A DNA stretch of 64,000 nucleotides. Source: Juglans regia. Taxonomy: Eukaryota; Streptophyta; Magnoliopsida; Fagales; Juglandaceae. Positions 33,201 to 43,300 of this stretch are shown here, in pieces. The number at the start of each line of letters is the position of its first letter. Position 1 is the first letter of the stretch. A program made the translations under genes and the position numbers. The DNA is taken from contig NC_049905.1 in NCBI RefSeq assembly GCF_001411555.2, forward strand, positions 17,028,891 through 17,092,890. The letters run 5' to 3'. Under the pieces are notes generated by a model. It was not told the origin of the DNA and searched no databases. It saw nothing but the letters and a program-made list of their open reading frames with translations.

Positions 33201-34320
33201 AGTTTAATATTGTGAGGTTAGTATTATATTTTTTTATTTATTTTGAAGAATGTTGTTATTTTTCTATATATTATTTAATTTGTACTAACTAGTATTGTGT
33301 TTTTGTTTGAAAGATTATTTCTTGAGAATTTTTGAAACTTGACATTTGTTGGGGATTAATATTATGAGGAAATTGCTAGCTATATTTCTACATTTTGTTG
33401 TGAATATTGTTGTGAAAATGTGAGTATGTGAATATGTTTGGAAATTGTGAATATGTTGGATATTGTGAATATATTGCTTGGATATTGTGAATATGTTATA
33501 TAATTGATTGTGAATATGTTTGAATATTGTGAAGATGTTTGATATTGTGAATATATTGGATATTATGCAAATTATAAGTAAATAACTTAAACTATATATA
33601 AAATATAATATACATATAATAACTATAATTAATAATAACTTATTAAATATTCCTATCATTGTGAGATTTTAAACCATTATATTATTAAATATATATATAT
33701 ATATAAATAAATAAAGTAAAATACTCTTCAAGAAATAAATCTTGAACCCACCAAATAAGTAGAGAATGAGAATAAATAAATATACTTATTTGAAATAAAA
33801 TAGAGAGTAAATAAATAAGGATCAAATAAATGTTTAATTAGAAATTATATACTTATTATCTATATAAATAAATAACTCACTCAATTAAGTATAAAAATTA
33901 AAATTATAATTTAGGAATAATAATAATTAAAATTATATAATAACATTTATATAATAACAATTAAAATTACATAGGTATTAATTAACAATGTCCTAAGATA
34001 TATAATAACAATTAAAATTATAATTTAGGAATAATAATCCGAGATCAATCATTATAATATTTCGCATAGGATAGCCCTAGCTAATCCAAAATCACTTTAA
34101 AATACTTTGTTGCCTGTTGAAAAATCTGAAGTTTTGATTTCATAAATATTAATTTTTATATTTTTATGAATTAACAATTTCAAACAAATAGTAGTGTTAT
34201 ATTGTTAAACTAGAGAGAGATAGAAGAATATGTGAACAAGCTTTCTATCAGTAGATAACGAGGGATAATGATCTTGAAGAAATGTCTAAATTTTAATATT
34301 ATGAAATTAGTATTTCTAAT
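33201..34320. other. AT-rich stretch with short-period repeats
   Basis: TTGGATATTGTGAATATG-like units of about 20-35 bp repeat irregularly between 33420 and 33570. The rest is A/T-rich with repeated AACAATTAAAATTATAATTTAGGAATAATAA phrases (33890-34035). No gene seen. Confidence 0.5.
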
Positions 34321-34613
34321 CTATATGTTCGAATGTAAATAAAAAATGTTCGAACATTGGTTCACATTCGAACCAACGTTCGAACGTAATTACACAAAAT
34401 TATAACATAACGTTTGAACGTACGACTCAATGTTCGAACGTACTCACCCTCAGATGAACAAAATGTTCGAATGTTTAAACGATTAACGTTTAAACAAACC
34501 TCCGAAGTACCATTTGCGTTTGAACGCTTCTTCGTTAACATTCGAACTATCGTCTGAATGTTATACCCATTACTTTTGAACAATGGTCCATTAACGTTCA
34601 AACGAAGATTTGG

Positions 34614-34669
34614 AGAGTTTTCAAATTGATTGTGGGTTCAAGGGAATTCATTCCCGTGGGTTCATATCA
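34614..34669 (+). mobile_element. Remnant (56 bp) of a 5' LTR
   Basis: GAGTTTTCAAATTGATTGTG through TTCATATCA matches the last 56 bp of the LTR at 38091-38545. Upstream of 34614 the match stops and motif-swarm sequence begins, so the 5' LTR has lost roughly 400 bp. TTTGGTATTCAGAGCAAGG follows at once. This is the initiator-Met-tRNA primer-binding site (TGGTATCAGAGC) with one inserted base. Confidence 0.8.
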
Positions 34670-35372
34670 TTTGGTATTCAGAGCAAGGTTTTCAATTAGG
34701 TCTGATTCTATTTTTTAATTTTTAATTTTTTTTAATTTAATTCTAGGGTTACAAAAGAAAAAGAAACAAAAAGTAGGCTCTCGAAATTCTTAGGATTTTG
34801 GGTTTGGCTGAAATTTGCATCACCTAGTGTTTTAAAATTCTAGGGTTTCCTGTATCTCTAAGTTTATTTGTTGCTTGGAGTGCCGTTCCATTGATTCTGT
34901 TCTACTTCATTGTTGTGCTTGAATTCAATTGCTTGATTTTCACAATTGAATATTGCTATTTGTGATTGAATTAGAGAAAAGAAAAGAAAAGAAAAGAAAG
35001 GAAAAAAAAAATCGAAAAAAAAAAGAAGAAGAAGAAAAGAGAAGGTAGCATATTCAAAGTTGCTACGTAGTTACAACAAAGAGAAATAAAGTATTTGTTG
35101 ATTGAGCTTTTATCATCATAGGAGCTGATTACATCTTTCTAATTGGTATCTTATTTTATAATTTCTCTTTCCCTCGTATAAATTCCTTGAGTTTCGTGTC
35201 ATTTTATTCATTCCTTGTTTCTTTGATCTATATTACTGGTTGGAATAATACAAGGTTGTATTGTCTTGATTTAGTCCAACTAGTTCTTAAAGAACTTGAG
35301 TGGGAAAACTATTGAAGTAAAATGCAAGAGAGTGCGAGACTATTATCGGGAAAAAGCCATTAAGAGTGACAC

Positions 35373-37911
35373 ATGAGTGGAGTGCCATTATTCGAGTGTA
35401 AACACGTAAGGGAGTGTGTGAGGTTTTCCACTAACATTGTTTTTGTGCAGCATATTATGATGTCTCATAGAAGTGACTCATTACCAAAGGGTGTGGCAGA
35501 TAACTCATCCTTTGTATTGCAAGCCATGCAACAACAGTTTGAGCGGTTGAACTTGGTGTTGGGTGAAGTGAGAGATAGTATGGATAATCAAGAAGCAGTG
35601 ATTAGAAATCTGCAAGGTGGGAGAGATAGGAGGCGGCATGAGCCTAGTGTAAAAAATGGGTATGAGAAAGAAGAGTATGGTGATGCTCTTGTTACTAGGC
35701 GTGCACTCAATACACAAATTAAGATGGATGATATAGAGCAGTAGAGTGAGAACATTTTTCATACTAGATGCCACATCACCAACAAGGTATGTAGTATGAT
35801 CATTGATTTAAGAAGTTGTATTAATTTGGCTAGTACTATTTTAGTTGAGAAATTGAATTTAGGTACCTTGAAACACCCTAGACCATACATGTTGCAGTGG
35901 TTGAGTGATTGTGGGGAGGTTAGGGTAAATAAGCAAGTATTAGTTTCTTTTTCAATTGGGAAATACCAGGATATGGTCCTTTGTGATGTAGTGCCTATGC
36001 ATGCTGGTCATATTTTGTTGGGGGAGCCATGGTAGTATGATAGGAAGGTGATCCATGATGAGTTAAAGAACATGTATAGTTTTGAAAATGATGGAAAAAA
36101 AATCAAACTTGCACCTTTAACTCCAACGCAGGTTCTTGGGGACCAACTGAAAGTGAAAAGTGAGGATGAGAATGAGAGTGATAAAAAATTAAAGAGTAAA
36201 AGAGAGAGTGATCAAAAAACAAAAAGTGAAAGGGAGATTGTGCTCAAAAAGAAGAGTGAATGTGAGAGTGAAAGTGAAATTGAGCTGAAAAACAAGAGTG
36301 AATGTGAGATTGAGAAGAAAAGAAATAGTGAGACCAAAATGGAGAAAGAGAGAAAAATGAGAGAGAAAAAAGAAGAGGGTGAGACTAATACCACAACAAA
36401 AATAGAGTATGAGTTGAAAAATAATTGTGAGGTCAAGAGTACAAAAAAAGATGAAGAAAAAGAGAGTGACAGAAAAAAAAAAGAGTGAAAAGGAAAAAGA
36501 GTGTGAAAGGAAAAAAAAGAGAATGAAAAAGAAAAAGAGAGTGGAAAGAAAAGAGAGAGTGAAGAAAGTGAGAGAAAAACAAAGAGAAAATTGAGTTTTT
36601 ATGCTAAGGCGAGTCTTAATACTAACGAACTTGACGTATATTTGCCTAGTATTGTTATCTCTTTGTTGCAGGGATACACGGTCCTGATTCCTAGCAGTGT
36701 GTTTAGTGGATTGCCACCTATTAGGGAGATAGATCACTACATCGATTTTGTGCCAGGTGCGAGAATTCCTACCAGACCTTTCTTTGAAGAACATGAGTCA
36801 TTGACACACTTAAGGGGACAAGGTAAGTTGTTGACTAGAATGCATGCTAAGTGGGAGGACTGTATTGAGACTTTTCCTCATGTATTCAAATACACACAAG
36901 GTATGAAAAATTTTGTGGTTGACGCTTTAACAAGAAGGTATGTCCTTGTCTTCATTTTAGATGCAAAATTGTTGAGACTTGAATATGATAAGGAATTGCA
37001 TGCTAATGATGATGACTTTGCTAGTGTGTATGGAACATGTGAGAAAACATTATTTGGTAAGTTCTATAAACTAGATTAGTACTTGTTTAGATGGAATAGA
37101 TTTTGTGTACCTACTAGTTTTATGCGTAAGTTGCTTGTGTTTGATGGACATGGTGGTTTGTTGGGTAACCTTGGTGTAAGAAAGACTTTTGTTATGTTGC
37201 ATGAACATTTTTGAGAATATCATTTGCCATTCAATGACGTGTTGCATGGACGTTTGTGGAAGTATCATTTTTCATTCATTGATGTATTGCATGAACGTTT
37301 GTGGGAGTATCATTTGCCTTTCATTGAAGTGTTACATGAACGTTTGTGGAAGTATCATTTGTCATTCATTAACATGTTGCATGAACGTTTGTGGGAGTAT
37401 TGCTTGCCATTCATTGAGTTTGCATATAATTGGAGTGGTCATTTTGGTGTAAGGAAAGATTTAGGTTTGTTTTATGAACGTTTGGGGAAGTATCATTTGC
37501 CATTCATTGAATTGTTACATGGACGTTTTCGGGAGTATCATTTGCCCTTATTAGAGTGTGCATATAAAACCTTTCATACTACTATTTCTTATTTTCCATT
37601 TGAAATTGTTTATAGTTTTAATCCACTTACTCCTTTAACTTTGATGCTTTGCTTGTTAATGATAGGAGTAGCTTGAATCAACATTTTCAAATTCTTGAGA
37701 AAATTAATGAAAATGGATATAAAATGGATCTTCCAGGTATGTATCATGTTTATGTTATTTTCAATGTTACCAACCTCTTTCCCTTTGATCCAGGTGGAGA
37801 TTCGAGGTCGAATCCTTTTGAGGAGAGGGGGAATGATGGGAACCAAGGTGGGCCTTGTCTTAAAGATATGTTTCAAGTTCCAGATGAGTCAATTATAAGT
37901 TCAAGGGCTTA
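35373..37911 (+). pseudogene. Ty3-gypsy gag-pol remnant with large internal deletion
   Basis: Order of pieces: a gag fragment (35460-35744), a retropepsin-like segment (35780-36035: ILVEKLNL, KHPRPYMLQWLSDCGEVRVN, VLCDVVPMHAGHILLGEPW), then a long Lys/Glu/Ser-rich low-complexity stretch (36120-36590). The frame then passes directly into the C-terminal RNase H/integrase leader (KYTQGMKNFVVDALTRRYVL, 36890-36950), skipping the whole reverse transcriptase. After it come integrase remnants (FPFEIVYSFNPLTPL) and the C-terminal tail (DLPGMYHVYVIFNVTNLFPF). The protease active site reads IIDLRSC where IIDGGSC is usual. Many stops and frame changes show it is dead. The pieces fit a Ty3-gypsy element distinct from the Tat elements in the window. 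Confidence 0.8.
37199..37560 (+). repeat. In-frame 45-bp minisatellite inside the integrase remnant
   Basis: Units starting with (G/A)CATGAACGTTTGTGG(A/G)AGTATCATTTGCC recur every 45 bp at about 37199, 37244, 37289, 37334 and 37379. Two more copies (37471 and 37516) follow after a 47-bp interruption. In the frame from 37224 each unit encodes a 15-residue repeat close to HERLWEYHLPFIEVL. It derives from the integrase region where intact elements carry a single WEYHLPFIEFAYN-like block. Confidence 0.85.
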
Positions 37912-38090
37912 AAGAATGAATATTCAGTTTTGATTCATTTGATAAGCTATGGAAAGGGCAACAACATGACTTAAAGGCTTTGGGCACTTGAAGGCTTTCA
38001 ATTTATTTTATTCATTTAAATAACTTATTTATTAGTTTAGAATAATTGGGATTATTACGGGAAAGACTTAAGGGGGCCTATGCAAGGGCA

Positions 38091-38545
38091 TGTTGGAAAA
38101 ATTATTATTTTATTGAACTAGGGTTTCAAGAGCTTACTGTAGCGTTACTGTAGCCGTGGCACTGTTCATCCAGGGGCGTTTTGGGTAAAAGGGACTTTAT
38201 TTTAGTTAGGGTTTTAATTATGTTTTGGTTTAAATACTCTTTGTAGCCTCAGTTTATGAAGTTTGATGAATTTATTCATTGTGAGTTGAGTTTTACTCCT
38301 CTTGTTCTTAATTGAACTTTTGAACTTATCAAAGGTAAATCACAACCTTTGTGGCGTTCCTCCTTTGTAATCTGGGTTCTTGAGACGTGTTCTTCAACAG
38401 GTCTAGATTTTAATATAATCTAGGTTCTTGAAACGAGTTCTCATCGGGTCTAGGTTCTCCATCCATTGATTTGATTTTGGCTTTCTTGAGGAGTTTTCAA
38501 ATTGATTGTGGGTTCAAGGGAATTCATTCCCACAGGTTCATATCA
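38091..38545 (+). mobile_element. 3' LTR of the deleted Ty3-gypsy element
   Basis: 455 bp beginning TGTTGGAAAAATTATTATTT and ending TTCATATCA (TG...CA). The end matches the 5' remnant at 34614-34669. A purine-rich tract (GACTTAAGGGGGCC) lies about 15 bp upstream. The sequence contains TTTAAATACTC as a possible TATA region. No target duplication can be checked because the 5' end is lost. Confidence 0.8.
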
Positions 38546-38569
38546 CTTTTTTTTTTAGGGGGTTGATTA

Positions 38570-39344
38570 GCTGGCTGAGATACTTGTGAATGATCATGTG
38601 GAGCTTGAAGAGGAAAATGACTCCATGCGTTCGTTTATCGGTCGGGCACATGGGGTTGTTGTTTCTGCTCGGGAGGAGAATGTAAAGCTAGTTTTGGAGC
38701 TTGCTCGAGTTGAAGCCCTTCATCGAGATCAGGTTGCCTCCCTCCAATCTCAGTTGATGAGCACTTTTGAAGAAAATGAGTTATACACACAAAGTAATCT
38801 TGCTGCCCGCCTGAATGAGATGGAGTAAGAGGTGGAGGCCTTGAGTAAGGAGAAAGCTCATTACTTTACGTGTTTGGCTACTTTTGGGGAAGCGCGGCGA
38901 GAGACCATCCTGAGATTGAGTGCTACTCAAGGTGAGAAGGCTAAGGCAGAGCAAGACTTGGCTGCCACCAAGAGTGCCCTTAGGGAACACGATCGTAGTT
39001 TGCTGATGTTGAATCAGAGCTGGGAGGGCAATAAGAAAGCCTTGGCTGCTTCTGAGCAAAGAATCTCTGAGCTAAATTGGGAACTAGGTCTTTTGCAAGA
39101 ACAAATTACTCGCCTTATCCTTCAGATCAACTCTACCCGAGCCATTCGGGATCGCACTTTTGGGATTGGTTTCAAGCTTGGTATCAAACAGTTGCGGTCA
39201 CTTCTTCTTGCACATCATCAGACTAATCTCCATACCTTAAATTGGAAAGGCATTCGTGCCAGTCCGGCTGCTTATCATTATTTTGATTCCATTGGGCGAG
39301 ACGTGATGACTGACGCCTTTCCTCCTCCCTCACCTGCTTCTTGA
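38570..39344 (+). pseudogene. Antisense extra ORF (aORF) of the minus-strand Tat element, coiled-coil protein
   Basis: One frame of about 258 codons, open except for a TAA at 38826-38828, runs from the 38570 junction to TGA at 39342. The product is a long charged helix (VELEEENDSMRSFIGRAHGV, REENVKLVLELARVEALHRD, then after the stop EVEALSKEKAHYFTCLATFG, KAEQDLAATKSALREHDRSL, QRISELNWELGLLQEQI). It ends in SPAAYHYFDSIGRDVMTDAF. It lies just past the 3' end of the Tat pol, which is on the opposite strand, so it is antisense to its host element. Extra antisense ORFs in this position are known from Tat-lineage elements; their function is not established. The N-terminus is cut off at the LTR junction. 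Confidence 0.6.
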
Positions 39345-39654
39345 CATTTTACTTCTAATGTTTTGTCTTTACTTTTGTTTCGGGCAATATGCCCTTTTAA
39401 TGATCTGTATTTTGACTTTGTAAATTCTAGTTTTGGGAATACTTTCTATTATCGTTGAGCCAAATGGATTGGGTGAAAGATTTTATGCTTATATTTTGAC
39501 TAGATGTGTACTTGTGTCTAAATGAATGTTCATGTTATGTCTAAATGAATGGTTAACACAGTTCGCCTAGATTTTAATGGAATCAACTTAGGTGAACATG
39601 AATGAAAATGACTTCAACTTATTTGAAAATCCCTAGCTTGTCTTGGCCAGCTGG

Positions 39655-40240
39655 GTGATCTTGTCGAGTGGAGTAAGGTGGGAGAGATGCTCGACCACTC
39701 AATTTTTGGCGACGAGGTGCAGCGGGAGAGATGCTCGATCTCTCAATGTTTGGCGAGGAGGTGTAGCGGGAGAGATGCTTGACCATGTAACCTTACAGAT
39801 TGGAGGAAGGCGGGAGAGATGCTCGACCCCTCAATTTTTGGCGAGTAGGTGCAATGGGAGAGATGCTCGACCGCGTAACCTTACTGACTAGAGGAAGGCT
39901 GGAGAGATGCTCGACCGCTCAATTTTTGGTGAGGAGGTGCAGCGGAGAGAGATGCTTGACCGTGTAACCTTACCATCTGGAGGAAGGTGGGAGAGATGCT
40001 CGATCACTCAAGGTTTGGCAAGGAGGTGGATTGGAAGAGATTCTCGACTGTGTAACCTTACCGATTGGAGGAAGGTGGGAGAGATGCTCGACCGCTCAAG
40101 GTTTGGCGAGGAGGTGTAGTGGGAGAGATGCTCAACCGCGTAACCTTACCGATTGGAGGAAGGCGAGAGAGATGCTCAACAGCTCAATTTTTACCGAGAC
40201 GGTGTGGTGGGAGAGATTCCCGACTACTTAATTTCAAGGA
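39655..40240. repeat. 88-bp minisatellite built of two 44-bp half-units, in the Tat 3' UTR
   Basis: The phrase GTAACCTTAC recurs at 39787, 39875, 39964, 40052 and 40140, a period of 88-89 bp. Between these lies a related half-unit CTCAA(T/G)(T/G)TTTGGCGAGGAGG. Both halves share GGGAGAGATGCTCGACC. About 6-7 units are present with few changes. It sits immediately after the end of pol (minus strand) and before the antisense ORF, which is the hypervariable 3' UTR of Tat elements where tandem repeats are known to arise. Confidence 0.85.
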
Positions 40241-40369
40241 GAGTTCAGAAAACAATAGTCATAATATGTTATGAAATGAAAACCTCCGTAAAAAATAACA
40301 GTTAATCAAAATGGTCTTAGCCATAAAAAGGAAAAATATGAAATATTTAAATATAAAACTTCCTTAGAT

Positions 40370-43300
40370 GCTCAGCATTTCATGGATGCGGCAATTCATG
40401 TCCCGCCGTATCTTTTAGGTGATAGGTTCCCTGACGATTGGTCCCTATAACCAAGTACGGTCTTCCCCCCACCTTGGTCCTAACTTTCCTTCCGCCGTGT
40501 TACTCCTATCTCCTTTAAGACCAAATCGCTTGTTTTGAAGGATCTTGGTCTTACGCTTTTGTTGAAATAATGCTTCGTCTTCTTCTTGTAAGTAGCTACT
40601 CTTGTTTCAGCATTTCCCTTTTTTTCTTCGAGGAGGTCCAGATGCTCTTCTAGCTTCTTCTCGTTCTCGCAGTCATTGAAATGGAGCCTTCTATGACTTG
40701 GTATCCCAACTTCTACATTTATCATGGCCTCCGTTTCATATGCCAAAGCAAAAGGAGTTTCACCTGTTGATGTTGTTCTATATGCCAAAAGTGTCTCGAG
40801 GAGCTCATCTGCCCATGTCTTTTTCTTTTCGCCAACCTTATTTTTTATTATTCCGACTATAGTTTTATTGGTTGCCTCGACTTGCCCGTTCGCATGTGGA
40901 TGTTTGGGAGATGAATATTTGACTTTAATCCCAAGCTCCGCACACCATCTGCGATAATGCTCCGAATCAAACTGATTGCCATTGTCAGAGACAATGCTTT
41001 GAGGAATCCTGAACTTGCACACGATCACCTTCCAGATGAATTTCATCACATTTTGCGTAGTCACTGTTACTATTGCCTTAGCTTCTACCCATTTTGTGAA
41101 GTAGTCGACGGCAACAATGATGAACTTTGTCCCTCCTTTACTAGGGGCATAGGGCCAACCAAGTCTACCCCCCATTGTGCAAACAACCATGGAGTTGTCA
41201 TTGATCTTAACTCTTCTGGTGGCATGTTCGAGTCTGGTGCATGTATCTGGCACTGGGCACACCTTTTGATGAACTCTTTTGTTTCACGCAAAGCATTGGG
41301 CTAGTAATAGCCTGCCCTCATGATTTTGGCTGCTAGTGACCTTCCTCCTGAATGATTCCCGCAAACACCCTAGTGCACTTATTTCATTACATACTCGGCC
41401 TCCTCCTCTGAGATGCACCTTAGTAGTGGGCTAGAAAAGCCCTGCCTATATAATGTTCCATCTATCAAGGTGAAACGGGCTGCCCTATTTCTTATCTTCC
41501 TTGCCTTCTCCCGAGAAGCAGGTAGGTCACCATCTTTCAAATACTGAGTGATGTCGTCTACCCATCCAGGTAAACTTCCATCAATCGCAAAAACTTCATC
41601 CCCTATGGCCGCCATATCTACTTCTCTGAGGGCAACTTCCCAAGGCAAGACCTGCTCCTGTCCTGTCGATGCTACCTTTGCCAGTCGGTCCGCCTTCCAA
41701 TTGTTCCCTCTTGGAATCCGCTCTATTTTGAAATACTGGAATAGTCAGGATTTCTCTTGGATGCAATGAAGGTATTTTACCAGCTTTGGTCCCTTCATTG
41801 AGTACTCCCCCATTAGTTGGCCAACCACCATTTGAGAGTCCGCCTTAATTACTAACGCCTACCCTCCTAATGCTTTAGCTATGGCCAAGCCCATGAGTAC
41901 TGCTTCGTATTCTGCTTCATTATTTGTCACTTTGAAGTTCAGTTAGATGGCATGAAATGATTCCACACCATCTTCTGCGACCATGTGGATGCCCACGCCC
42001 CTCCTGCTCAGCAAGACTAGCCATCGACATGTATGAGCCACGACTTCGTCTCAGGTGCCTTTGGTGTCTCTTCGAGTAAATTCGTTAACTCTACAACAAA
42101 ATTTGCCAAACTTTTCCCTTTGATAGAAGTTCTGGGGATATAACTGATGTCATACTCACTCAGCTCCACAGGCCATTTCCCTAGGCGCCCCTAAGTGTCG
42201 CGTCTTTGCAGTACTTTTTGCAAAGGTGTTGAAGTGATAACCCTTATGGGGTGGGTCTAGAAATAAGGGCGTAATCGTCGTGCTGATGTTACAAGGGCGA
42301 AAGCAATTAGCTCAATCTTCGGGTATATCCTTTCTACTCCTCTGAAAGCTCTACTTACATAATATACGGGCCTTTGATCCTTCCCTTCATCTCTGACCAA
42401 GGTTGCGGATACTGCTTTCGGAGTGGCAGCCATATAGATTGACAAGGGCTCTCCTTGCCTAGTATGACTAAGTAGTGGCGGGTGAGCGAGGTATTCTCTT
42501 AATTGTACAAATGCCTCTTCATATCGCGTATCCCACTCCTGCACTTTTTTCAATACCTATAAAAAGGGCATGTACTTGTTAGTTGAACAGGACACAAACT
42601 TGTTGAGAGCCATTATCCTTCCTGCCAGTTTTTGTACTTCGTTGAAAGTCGTGGGTGGCTTCATCTCGATGATTGCTTTGAGTTTTTCAGGATTCACATC
42701 GATACCCCTTTCAGATACTATGAAGCCCAGAAATTTACTCGATTCGACTCCAAACGCACATTTAGTCGGGTTGAGCTTCATCTTGTACTGCCGTATAACG
42801 CCAAAAGCTTCCTTTAAATCTTTCACATGCTACTTGAACTCCATGTGTTTTACTAGTAGGTCATCCACATACACTTCCATGTTCCAGCCTATTTGTTCTT
42901 TAAACATTTTATTGACCAGTCTTTGATAGGTTGCTCCTGCGTTCTTTAATCCAAATGGCAGAACAGTATAACAGTATAAGCCCCGGTTGGTTATAAAGGT
43001 CGTTTTCTCCTGGTTTGCAAGGCTCATTTTGATTTGGTTGTATCCGGAATAGGCATCCATAAATCTCAACATCTTGTGACCAGCCGTGGCGTCGACTGTC
43101 AAATCTACCCAGGGAAGTGGAAAGCTATCTTGTCGGTGTACTTTGTTTAGGTCCGTGAAATTGAGGCACATTTGCCATTTGCCATTGGATTTCTTCACTA
43201 GAACAACGTTTGACAGCCATTCTGGATACTGAGTTTCCCTGATAAACCCTACTGCTAATAGACGATCCACTTCTTCTACCATAGCCTTATATTTTTTTGT

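Larger units (their letters stand above)
28728..34612. repeat. Swarm of the 12-bp motif ACGT(T/G)CGAACGT in both orientations
   Basis: At least two dozen full or near copies occur in clusters: 28728-28860, 30240-30780, 31145-31365, 32420-32600, 32690-32870 and 34325-34605. One form, ACGTTCGAACGT, is its own reverse complement (exact at 31174-31185 and 34376-34387). The other, ACGTGCGAACGT, appears in both directions (for example AACGTTCGCACGT near 30570, AACGTGCGAACGT near 30705). The rest of the window has almost none. Best explained as subterminal repeats of one or more CACTA-like elements, though the spread over 6 kb is wider than usual. Confidence 0.75.

Noticed and set aside
36189..36794. 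201-codon minus-strand frame rich in Phe, Leu and Ser
   Set aside because: It is the antisense shadow of the Lys/Glu/Ser-rich low-complexity stretch of the retroelement.
39655..40240. Regular repeats considered as a CRISPR-like array
   Set aside because: Units are adjoining and related over their whole length, without unique spacers. The genome is a plant and the array lies in a retroelement 3' UTR.
39643..40274. Overlapping open frames with repeated GEMLDR/GRDAR-like blocks
   Set aside because: They are translations of the 88-bp minisatellite. The unit is not a multiple of three over its full variation, and several frames are open at once.
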